Shown: piece after piece, positions 53,865 to 62,500 of the stretch | Position numbering within the stretch: position 1 is the first letter of the stretch | Layout of the letters: each line of letters starts with the position of its first letter | DNA from: Myxococcales bacterium | GTDB taxonomy: Bacteria; Myxococcota_A; Polyangia; Polyangiales; Ga0077539 | NCBI GenBank assembly: GCA_016792845.1 | Contig: JAEUKH010000049.1 | Location: 124,001-188,000 of the forward strand | Direction of reading: 5' to 3' | DNA: 64,000 nt | Program-made: the position numbers and the translations under genes | The notes under the pieces: generated by a model | What the model was told of the DNA's origin: nothing | Databases searched by the model: none | Seen by the model: only the letters and a program-made list of their open reading frames with translations

Positions 53865-55619
53865 TCAGCGCATCCCGCGCAGGGTGGTCTCGCTCTCGAT
53901 GCGAGTCGGGGCCGCGGCGCTCGCTCGGTTCACCGCGTCGAGGGCCGTCGGCGGAACGGGGATCACCAGCTCGACATTGCGGTCGCGGAGCTGGCCCATG
54001 TGGTTCGAATCCCAGGCCGCCAGGTGCTCGATCATGCTGAGGCGCAGGAAGCGCCGCTCGGCGCAGTCGCGGGGCTGAATTTCGAGCATCGTGCCGAAGA
54101 TCGAGAGCGTGCCGTCGCCGTTGTTGACCAGCTCGATGGCGCGGGCCTGCGAGGGCCAGTCGGCCACCGAGCCTGACATGATCTCCCAGAATCCGGGGTG
54201 GGCCGTGTCGGTGCCGCGGGTGCCGCGCACCCTGAGGTCGTGGTCGTGGCCGACCATCCAGCCGATGACGTTGGGGTAGCGGGCCACGAGCTGGTCGATC
54301 TCGGCGGGCTCGACCGCGTCGGCGACCTCGCCGCCGAACTCGCCGTTGCGGCGGTCCATGCTTGAGGTGGGGTGGTGCGAGATGAGCATCGCGAGCACGC
54401 CGTCGCGCTGCGCTTGTTCGAGGGCCGGGCGAAGAAAGGTGTCGACCGCCGCGCGCCGCACGAGGCCGATCGAGCCGCCGGTGTAGTCGCTCGAATCGAG
54501 GGCGATGAGGCGCAAAAGGCCCGGCACCACGTCGGCGGTGTAGTGCAATCCGTCGGCGGGGCTCATCACCGTGTTCAGCCCGTGACCGATGGGCCCCGGC
54601 GTCGCCGCCGTGCGGGCGAGCTCCATGGGGAAATCGCTGCGATCGAGGAGCCTTCGGTTCATGTCGGGCACCACCGCGCCGCGCCGCGGAGGCGCCCACC
54701 AGCGGGTGTAATCGCGCGTGCCCGTGGCGGTGGTGCTGCCCGTGGCTTGGGCCCGGTTCATCGCGCCCGGGAGGTTGATGCCCACCACCTCAAGGTCGTG
54801 ATTGCCCGGCACAAAATACCAAGGCGCGGGGAAGGCCACCGCATCAAAGGGGTCTTTCGGGTCATTGCCCGCGCCCGGCACCGGGTCATCGTCGGCGCCC
54901 GAGTCGACGTGAATGCCGCGCTCGCCGTCCATCACGCCGATGAACCACCGGAGCTCGTTGTAGTGCGCGTTGTCGGTGCAGTCGCCCGCGATCACCCCGA
55001 ACTGCCACGGGCGCTCGCTCCGGGCCGTGTCTCGCAGCGTGCGGTTGAGCGCCGACATGGCCCGCGGCAAGAAGGCCTCTTGGGCCCGCATCGCGCCGCC
55101 CGCCGACGGGTTGTCGATCGACGCGAGCCGCACCGGGCTCTCATCGTCGACGAGCTGCGTGTCTGCGAGCATCACAAACCACGCGAGCGAGCGCCGCTCG
55201 CCGGTCGGCGCCGCGCTCGGGCCGCCGAGGTCGGTGCGCCGCTGCCTCGCCCACGCCTCACCGCGCCGCCAGCGATCGAAGCCCATGCCGCGGTAGAGGG
55301 TCTCGCCGGTCTCAAGCGCGGGGTTCGCTGTCGGGGCCTCCATCGGAGCCATCAAGCGCGCCAAAGTTGGCTCGCGCACCGCCACCAGGGTCGAGACCCC
55401 CGTCTCAAAGGCCGTCTCGCCGCTCGGCTCGGTGTCTTCGCAGCGCGGCAACCGAAGGCCCCCGTGCGGGTCGCCCGCGTCGTCGGCCTCGCCCCCGTCG
55501 CCCCCGTCTGCGACAGCGGCCTCGACGGCGCCGTCTGCGCCCCCGTCTGCGCTCGCCGTCTCGCCGCCCGAACAGCCCGCAAGTGCCGCGATCAACACAA
55601 GAAAGTGAGCCCGATTCAT
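53865..55619 (-). CDS. calcineurin-like metallophosphoesterase lipoprotein
   Basis: A 584-aa predicted lipoprotein (MNRAHFLVLIAALAGC, Cys16) with an Asp/Gly/Ala linker. The phosphoesterase motifs appear in order: 'FVMLADTQLVDDESP' (motif I, usually D-x-H, here D-x-Q), 'VIAGDCTDNAHYNEL' (GDxxD/N), 'YFVPGNHDLE' (GNHD), 'MLISHHPTSS' and 'WMVGHDHDLRV' (GHxH). All but the first His are in place, so a two-metal site with an altered first ligand is expected. Active outside the cytoplasm; substrate unknown. Transcribed alone, 116 bases downstream of another lipoprotein gene on the same strand. Confidence 0.88.
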   Translation of the reverse strand: MNRAHFLVLIAALAGCSGGETASADGGADGAVEAAVADGGDGGEADDAGDPHGGLRLPRCEDTEPSGETAFETGVSTLVAVREPTLARLMAPMEAPTANPALETGETLYRGMGFDRWRRGEAWARQRRTDLGGPSAAPTGERRSLAWFVMLADTQLVDDESPVRLASIDNPSAGGAMRAQEAFLPRAMSALNRTLRDTARSERPWQFGVIAGDCTDNAHYNELRWFIGVMDGERGIHVDSGADDDPVPGAGNDPKDPFDAVAFPAPWYFVPGNHDLEVVGINLPGAMNRAQATGSTTATGTRDYTRWWAPPRRGAVVPDMNRRLLDRSDFPMELARTAATPGPIGHGLNTVMSPADGLHYTADVVPGLLRLIALDSSDYTGGSIGLVRRAAVDTFLRPALEQAQRDGVLAMLISHHPTSSMDRRNGEFGGEVADAVEPAEIDQLVARYPNVIGWMVGHDHDLRVRGTRGTDTAHPGFWEIMSGSVADWPSQARAIELVNNGDGTLSIFGTMLEIQPRDCAERRFLRLSMIEHLAAWDSNHMGQLRDRNVELVIPVPPTALDAVNRASAAAPTRIESETTLRGMR

Positions 55620-55735
55620 GGCCCCGAGGCTCCCACACCCGCGCGCGCCCTGTCACGCCGCCGTTGCAGAATTGTTACGCTCCGCCGCCCGACAGGTCGG
55701 ACGCGCCGCGTCGATTGACAAATGTATCGCGGTGA

Positions 55736-57085
55736 CTACTCGGCGAGGCAGAGCTGGCCGAATCCGAGGGCGACCCCGTCGCTCGCGCGGGTGCGTACGG
55801 CGAAGCGCAAGGCGCGGCCCTCGGCCCTGGCCACGATGCGGCCCTCGGCGCCTGGCACCCGGAGGAGCTCGCGCGGCGCGCCCCGGAGCACGCCGTCGGG
55901 TTGCACCACCACCCCGCGAAGGACGGCGTTGTCGCCGCTTCCGCGTGTCCACACGACGGCGGCGCCGCCGTGGGCGTGGGTGACGGCCACGCGGCCCTGG
56001 GAGCCTTCGAAGCGCTCGAGCTCGCGGCGCAGCACGAGGCCCCCCTTGTCGGCGATCACCACCACGTTGACGGTGACCATGCCGTTGACGGTGTCGGTGT
56101 AGGCCATCACGGCGCTGTCACCGAGCACGGCGGCGGCTTCGAGGGTCGGCGCGCCCACCTCGCGCACGGTGCGCACCCGCAGGTCGATGGCCCCGGTGTT
56201 GTCGAAGCGCGTGAGCCTGACATCGGGCCCGAGGCGGTACACGAGCCCCGCCCCGGAGGGTGCCGGCGAGACCAGCACCGACTCGGCTTCGAGGGGCACG
56301 ATGCCCGTGAGGTCGACCCCCGCCTCGGGCACACGCTCGAGCCCCGCCGAGAGCCGAAAGCTCGTCGGACGCGCGATCACCAGGCCCCCGTCGAGGGTCT
56401 CGGTGATGCGCGAGGTGAGCACCCACGGCGTGCCGTCGGGGAGCGCCGCCGCGAAGGGTTCGCCGTGCTGCGCCGCCACCGTGCGGACCGCCCCCGCGAC
56501 GGCGTCGGCCGAGATCGCCGCGCCGCGGAGGTCGGTGCGAAACTCGCGGGCCCCGGGCGACGCGAGGGTCTCGTTGAAGAGCATCGCCGCGCTGCCGTCG
56601 GCCCGGCCCAACACCACCGGGGTGGTGACGTCGGTGTTGGCCGCCGCGCTCTCGTAGACCTCGGTGCGCCCCCGCACCACCGTGCCGTCGGTGCCCACCG
56701 CCGCGAAGACCATCGCGTCGCGCCGCAGCGGGCCCGCGTCGCCCCCCATCAGCCGCGGCGCCGACTCGCGCCAGGCCACCAAGAAGCCCAAACGATGCGG
56801 CGCGAGGCTGCCAGGTTCGAGGGTGGTGTACCCCGCGCCCCGCGGAACGAGCGCCCCAAAGCGCGGCGCGAGACCGCATACCGGCGACGGGCCCGCGTCG
56901 TACGGCGCGCGCCCCGCGTCGACCCCGACGTCAACCGAGGGGCCGAGGTCGACCGGCGTCTCGACGTCGGCGAGGCCCCCGGCGTCGACCGAGGGGGCGG
57001 GGGTGTCGTCGCAGCCGACTACAAACGTAGTCAAGAGCGCAGCCAAGGTAAGGGGCGACCCGAGGGGCCAAGAGGGGCGTCGCAT
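55736..57085 (-). CDS. lipoprotein of unknown function, beta-rich
   Basis: 449 aa from ATG 57085 with a lipoprotein signal (LLTTFVVGC, Cys25) and an Asp/Pro/Val linker. The body has repeated beta-strand units with small turns ('VFAAVGTDGTVVRGRTEVYE', 'AAVLGDSAVMAYTDTV', 'VVVIADKGGLVLRRELER', 'RVAVTHAHGGAAVVWTRG'), consistent with a propeller, but I do not recognise the family. Longer in-frame extensions upstream were rejected because the signal peptide begins at 57085. Divergent from the superoxide dismutase gene. Confidence 0.8.
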   Translation of the reverse strand: MRRPSWPLGSPLTLAALLTTFVVGCDDTPAPSVDAGGLADVETPVDLGPSVDVGVDAGRAPYDAGPSPVCGLAPRFGALVPRGAGYTTLEPGSLAPHRLGFLVAWRESAPRLMGGDAGPLRRDAMVFAAVGTDGTVVRGRTEVYESAAANTDVTTPVVLGRADGSAAMLFNETLASPGAREFRTDLRGAAISADAVAGAVRTVAAQHGEPFAAALPDGTPWVLTSRITETLDGGLVIARPTSFRLSAGLERVPEAGVDLTGIVPLEAESVLVSPAPSGAGLVYRLGPDVRLTRFDNTGAIDLRVRTVREVGAPTLEAAAVLGDSAVMAYTDTVNGMVTVNVVVIADKGGLVLRRELERFEGSQGRVAVTHAHGGAAVVWTRGSGDNAVLRGVVVQPDGVLRGAPRELLRVPGAEGRIVARAEGRALRFAVRTRASDGVALGFGQLCLAE

Positions 57086-57277
57086 GATGTGCGGCAGTGT
57101 ACTCGAATCTGGCGGGGTGATGCGCGTCGACCCTTGCCGCGGGGCGCCGAGAGGGGTACGCCTTCGGCCGACCGGGTGGGGCCCGTACCGAAGCCCTCGC
57201 CAGGGCGGCCCCGGTGCCCATCGCGGCACCGACCGTCACCCAACCAAACCCACTGTTTTCACAGACGGAGTCAAGAC

Positions 57278-57880
57278 ATGGCGCGCGAAGCGAAGAACTT
57301 TGATCACCTCCTCGGCGGCAAGGCCAAGGGGCTCAGCGACACCCAGCTTAACGCTCACTTCACCCTGTACAAGGGCTACGTCAACAAGCTGAACGAGATC
57401 CAGACCAAGCTCGGCACGGCCGACCGCTCGGCGCCGAACTACTCGTTCAACGAGTACAGCGAGCTCAGGCGTCGCGAGCCCGTGGCCTTCAACGGCACGG
57501 TGCTGCACGAGATGTACTTCGGCGCCCTCGGCGACGGCTCGACCAGCGCGAGCGCCGCGGTGAAGGCCGTGTTCGAGAAGAGCTTCGGCAGCTTCGACGC
57601 CTGGCTGGCCGACACCAAGGCCTGCCTCATGAGCGCCCACGGGTGGACCACCCTGGTCTACGACTACGAGTCGGGCAAGCTCCTCAACAACCTCGTGCAC
57701 GGCGAGCACCACAGCGGCAACTTCGCCAACGTCCACGTCATGGCGGCCTTCGACGCGTGGGAGCACGCGTACTTCTTCGACTACCAGACCGGCAAGGCCA
57801 AGTACGTCGAGAACCTCCTCGGCGGCATCGACTGGTCGGTGATCGAGAAGCGCTTCGCCGAAGCCCGCCTGGTGGGCTGA
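57278..57880 (+). CDS. Fe/Mn superoxide dismutase
   Basis: A 200-aa Fe/Mn SOD. The four metal ligands are in place: His27 ('LNAHFTLYKGYV'), His77 ('FNGTVLHEMYF'), Asp159 and His163 ('DAWEHAYFFDY'). The tail 'YVENLLGGIDWSVIEKRF' is typical. Fe and Mn forms cannot be separated with confidence; near the active site the usual GSGW is 'SAHGW'. It converts superoxide to hydrogen peroxide and oxygen. No signal peptide, so cytoplasmic. ATG 57278 is preceded by GGAG at 57267-57270. It stands alone between divergent and independent neighbours. Confidence 0.93.
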   Translation: MAREAKNFDHLLGGKAKGLSDTQLNAHFTLYKGYVNKLNEIQTKLGTADRSAPNYSFNEYSELRRREPVAFNGTVLHEMYFGALGDGSTSASAAVKAVFEKSFGSFDAWLADTKACLMSAHGWTTLVYDYESGKLLNNLVHGEHHSGNFANVHVMAAFDAWEHAYFFDYQTGKAKYVENLLGGIDWSVIEKRFAEARLVG

Positions 57881-58051
57881 GCCCTCGGCTCGCCGCCTCG
57901 GGTGGTGAGGTGAGACCCCGGTCGCGGCCCTCTCTGGCGGCGCGTCGGGGTCTCGCGCATTTGGGGCCCGGCGACCCCACAACGCCCTTAGGGTCTCGGG
58001 GCGGCCTGCGATGGGTGCGTCGAGGGGGGCGGGGCCAGCGACGGCGCGACC

Positions 58052-58131
58052 GAAGGGTGCGCGCGACGGGTCTCGACGCGGGCGAGGCTCAAGCGAAGGC
58101 TGCGCGCGACGGGTCTCGACGCGGGCGAGGC
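58052..58131. repeat. 42-bp direct repeat, two copies
   Basis: The sequence from 'gaagggtgcgcgcgacgggt' on (58052-58088) recurs at 58094-58131 ('gaaggctgcgcgcgacgggt'), directly before the DUF3565 gene. The rest of 57881-58151 holds no gene. Confidence 0.85.
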
Positions 58132-58151
58132 GCGACCCTATACCCCGCGCG

Positions 58152-58637
58152 ATGAAGCGCCTTGTGTGTCGCTATCGAAGCGATGAAGAGGGTTATCTTG
58201 TCGCGGTGCTCGACTGCGGACACGGGCTGCACATGCGCCACCGCCCGCCCTTCGAGCTCCGCCCGTGGACGCTCACCCCAGAGGGTCGCGCGTCGAGGGT
58301 GGGCACCGAGGCGAGCTGTGTGCGCTGCGATCGCTTCGAGCGTCCGGCCGAGTGGGTCGAGTACAAACGTAGTCAGACCTTCGACGCCGCTGGGCTCCCC
58401 GCGGCCCTCGGGCGCGACCACGGCCTGCGCGAGGGGGTGTGGGCCGAGCTGCGCGTGCATTCCGGTGCGCTCACGCTGAGCGCGTGTGACGCGACCGAGG
58501 GCCCTTGGGTGCTCGCTGCGCCGTCGACGATGAACATCGCCCCCGGGTGGCGTCACCGCGTCACCCTCGGCCCCGGGTGCAGCTTCGACCTGGTGTTCTA
58601 CCGCGCCCCGGACGCGACGCCCGCAGGCGAGCACTGA
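58152..58637 (+). CDS. DUF3565 domain fused to a DUF1971/TehB-like cupin domain
   Basis: 161 aa. Residues 1-70 match DUF3565: 'YRSDEEGYLVAVLDCGHGLH', then 'MRHRPPFELRPW', ending in 'CVRCDRF', with a CxxC and His residues that may bind metal. Residues 72-155 resemble the small DUF1971 (tellurite-resistance TehB N-terminal-like) cupin: 'WVEYKRSQTFDAAGLPAAL', 'REGVWAELRVHSGALTL', 'IAPGWRHRV'. In other bacteria these two domains occur in the same proteins; function is unproven, with links to tellurite or metal response. ATG 58152 is clear. Independent of the SOD gene. Confidence 0.8.
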   Translation: MKRLVCRYRSDEEGYLVAVLDCGHGLHMRHRPPFELRPWTLTPEGRASRVGTEASCVRCDRFERPAEWVEYKRSQTFDAAGLPAALGRDHGLREGVWAELRVHSGALTLSACDATEGPWVLAAPSTMNIAPGWRHRVTLGPGCSFDLVFYRAPDATPAGEH

Positions 58638-58689
58638 CGGCCTCCGCCCCTACGCGGGTCGTAACCCGCCACCCGTCGGCCGCGCGGAT

Positions 58690-59345
58690 GTGGTGTTTGC
58701 GGTGGTCGGCGTTGCGATCGCCGGCAGGCACAAGGTAGGGGCGACCCTTGTGGTCGCCCGCCACCGCCCGTCCGCCCGTCGCCCACCGCCCACCGCCTGT
58801 CGCCCACCGCCCGCATTCGGCGCGCGCCGAATGCGGTGTTTACGATTGTCGGCGTTGCGATTGCGGGCAGGCACAAGGCCTGCCCCTACCCGGCACGATG
58901 CGCCCACGGTAGGGGCGACCCTTGTGGTCGCCCGTCGCCCGCCCGTCGCCCGCCCGTCGCCCGCCCGTCGCCCGCCCGCCGCCCGTCGCCCGCCCGCCGC
59001 CCGTCGCCCGCGCGCGGGTCGACGTTTTCGACGAATGTTGACGCGTTCGGGCAGGCACAAGGCCTGCCCCTACCGCATCGCGAAAACACCGTGGTCATTG
59101 GGACGTTACGGTTGCCCGCCGTCCACCGCCCGTCGTTCACCGTCCGTCGCCCATCGTCCGATGGGGTAGGGGCGACCCTTGTGGTCGCCCGTCGCTGCCC
59201 GCCGCCGCCGCCCGTCGCCCGTCCGTCGCCCGCCGCCCGTCCGTCGCCCGCCACCGCCCGTCCGCCCACCGTCCGTCCGCCCACCGCCCGCGCCGCCCGC
59301 GCCGCCCGCGCAGCCCGCGCCGCCCGCGCCGCCCGCGCTGCCCGC
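58690..59345. repeat. second cluster of REP-like palindromes with low-complexity GC blocks
   Basis: Palindrome A (GGGGCGACC-cttgt-GGTCGCCC) occurs at about 58737, 58912 and 59166; palindrome B (GGGCAGGC-acaa-GGCCTGCCC) at about 58864 and 59049. A ~40-bp block ending in GGCAGGCACAAGG is repeated near 58690 and 58830. Between them are runs of (cgcccgtcgcc) and (cgcccgccgcc) type at 58925-59025 and of (cgcccgcgc) type at 59195-59345. No gene is seen in 58638-59558. The palindromes are the same two families as at 14.0-14.5 kb. Confidence 0.9.
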
Positions 59346-59558
59346 GCAGCCGCCCCTTCGCGGACCATCGCTCGCACGCCCCCACGGCACGTCGAACGAC
59401 AAGACGGTCACGCGTGCCATCGCCGATGACAACACCGTCGCGCGCGACGTACCATGCGATACATCCGTCGTGCGACTACGTCTGTCGCGCGATACATGCC
59501 GTGATACACACACGACTCGGACGACGCGGGTCGTGCGACGCGGAGCCGGGGCGGCGGG

Positions 59559-62500
59559 TCAGGCGCGGCCCGGGGTGACGCGATGGGTCAGCGCGTGGGG
59601 GTCGATGCCGAGGCGCTTCAGCTTCTTCTGCAGACCGAAGCGCGACATGCCGAGGGCGCGGGCGGCCTGAGACTGGTTGCCGTGGTGCTCGCGGAGGGCC
59701 CGCTCGACGAGGTCGCGCTCGATGTGGTCAACGGCGTGCTTCAGGTCGAGGGGGTTGTCGGGGGCGTGCGGCGCGCCGTCGGCGCCGCGCAAGGTCGGCG
59801 AGAGATGCTGGGCGTGGATCACCCCGTCGGCGAGCACCGCGGCCCGGGCGATCTCGTTCTGGAGCTGCCGCACGTTGCCAGGCCAGGGCGCGTCGACCAG
59901 GAGCCCGAGGGCCTGCTTGTCGATGCCCGTGCCGGGGCTCTGGCGCGCGAGAAAGTGCGACACCAGGGCCGCGATGTCTTCACGCCGAACCCGCAGCGCC
60001 GGCACCGGCAAGACCACCACCGCGAGGCGGTAGAACAGGTCTTCGCGGAAGGTGCCCTTGCGCACCATCTCGGCCAGATCGCGATGCGTCGCCGCGAGCA
60101 CCCGCACGTCGACCTTGCGCGTGCGGTCGCCGCCCACGGGCCTCACCTCGCCCTCTTGCAAGACCCGCAAGAGCCGCGACTGCATTGCGGGTGACATCTC
60201 GCCGACCTCGTCGAGGAAGAGCGTTCCGCCGTCGGCGACCTCGAAGAGGCCGGGGCGCGCGCGGTCGGCGCCCGTGAAGGCTCCCTTGACGTGACCGAAG
60301 AGCACGCTCTCGAGCAACGACTCGGGGATCGCCGAGCAGTTCTCGGCCACAAAGGCCCGCCCGCCGCGGGGGCTGTTGTCGTGGATGGCCCGCGCGACGA
60401 GCTCCTTGCCCGTGCCCGACTCGCCCTGCAAGAGCACCGGCATCGCCGTCGGCGCCACCCGGTCGATCAGCGCGAGCATCGCCCGCATCGCAGGACCTCG
60501 GCCGATAAGCGCGTCGTAGCGCCCGCGGGTCTTGTCTGGGGCGCTGCTCTCTCGGGCCACGGCGAGCTCGACCCTCTGCGTCTCGACGGTGCGGGCGAGG
60601 GCCTCGCTGAGCTTCTCGGCGCGGTGCAGGGCGCGCTCGAGCGCGTGGCGCTGGCGGGCGTGATGGAGGCAGAGCGCCGCCGCGTCGGCGAAGGCCTCGG
60701 TCACCGCCACGGCCTCCTGGTCGAAGGCTCCCACCCTGAAGCGGTCGTCGACGTAGACCGCGCCCACGGTCTCGTTCGAGAGCCGCAGCGGCACCGCGAG
60801 CACCGAGCGCAGCTGCATCGCCGCCACGCTCTCAGCGGCGCCGAGGCGACCGTCGGTCTGGGCGTCGACGGTGACCAGGCTCTGTCCCGATCTGGCGACG
60901 CGCTCGGCCACCGAGCGAGAGAAGCTCAGCTCGTCGCCCGCGAGGTCGGTGTGGGTCACGTTGCGCGCCGCACGAATCCGAAGCCCGCCGGCCTCGTCGG
61001 CGAGGAGCACGAAGCCGCGACGGCCTCCGGTGAGCTCGAGCGCCGCGTCGAGGGTGCGGGCGAGCAAGAGGTCGACCCGGGTCTCGGTCTGAAGGCTCCG
61101 GGTGATCGCCGCGAGGCGCCGCCAGACCGTCGGGTCGCCGCGTCGATCGTTCGGTACCCGAAGCACCTCGCGCTGGACGCTGTGCGCCTTGAGGAAGAGC
61201 GCCCGCTCGGCCTCGGGGAGGCTCTCGGAGAGCTCCCGCAAGAGCGCGTCAAGGGCGCGAAACGCCCGCTCTTCGAGCCGTTCGCTCTCGCCTTGGGCGA
61301 GCCGCGCGAGGCTGCCGAGCCGCCAGAGCCGCGCCTCAAGGCTCGGGTCGTCGTCGAGCTCGGTCACGAGCTGCCGGTCGACTCGTTCGCCCACCGAACG
61401 ATCGTGACGCTGCGCCGCCAACGCGAGGGCCGCGGCGCTCACCAGGGCCACGCTCTGCTCACCCGCGAGGCGCCTCGCGCGGAGCACCCACGCGTCGGCC
61501 GCTTGGGTCTGCTCTGCCCCGAGGGCGCGCCGCGCGGCCCTGGCGAGGCACTCGGCGGCCCGCGCGGTCTCTCCGTGGGCGGCGAGCTGCGCGGCGAGGG
61601 CTCCGAGCCGTGCGGCCGACTCGTCGGGGCTGTCGACGCACTCGGCCTCGATGGCCTCGGCGAAGCACGCGGCGACGGCGTCTCCGACCTCCCGCGCGGC
61701 CTCGGCGGCCCGGCGGGCGAGGCGCTCGGCGGCGGCGGTGTCGCCGAGCCAGGCCCGCAGCGACGCGAGGTTCGCCAGAGCCCGCGAGAGCTCTGGGAGC
61801 CGACCCTGCGCCGCGAGGCTCTTCAGCGCCGACGACATCGCGCCGAGGGCCTCGCCGAGCCGCCCCGCTTCGAGCGCCGCGGCGCCGAGGTTGACCTCGT
61901 AGGTGGCCGCGGCGTGGGCGTCTCCGAGCTGCGACGCGAGGCCCCAGGCCTCTCGAAAATGTGCCGCCGCCTCGCCCGGGTGACCCGCCTCGTGGGCGAG
62001 CATCCCGCGCAACGACAGCGCCCGCGCCCTGTTGCCCGAGAGGGCGTCGCCGCGGGTGGCTTCGTCGTAGGCGAGGGCCCTCCGCTGGGCGAGGTCGGTC
62101 TGTCCGCGGGCCCGCGCCACGAGGGCTCCGAGCTCGAGCGCGCGGCTCCGCAAGAGGGGGCTCACCTCGCCGTCGAGCTCGGCCTCGCGCACCCGCTCGG
62201 CGACCTCTCCGAGCGCGGCCCGATCGAGGGCCACCCGCGCGAGACAGAGCCGCCCGAGGGTCTCGCTCGCGGCGTCTTCGTGCGACGCCAGGGCCTCTGC
62301 TTCGGCGAGGGCCTCGGCGCGCCGACCCGAACGCCGCAACGCATCGACCCGCAGCGCCCGCGCCGCGGCCCCCTCGGCGGCTCCTTCGAGCGCCGCGAGG
62401 CAGCGCTCAGACTCCCCGCAGACGAGCCACCAGCGGGCCTCGACCAGCGCCGCCTCGTGCGGGTCGGGGGCCACCGCGCGGGCCTCGTGCCAGGCGCGCG

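Noticed and set aside
54372..55718. A 448-codon frame antisense to the metallophosphoesterase
   Set aside because: The opposite strand carries all phosphoesterase motifs; this frame is its shadow.
58690..59345. Small genes within the palindrome cluster
   Set aside because: All open frames there translate only the repeats (runs of Ala/Arg/Pro/Gly) and have no start signal.
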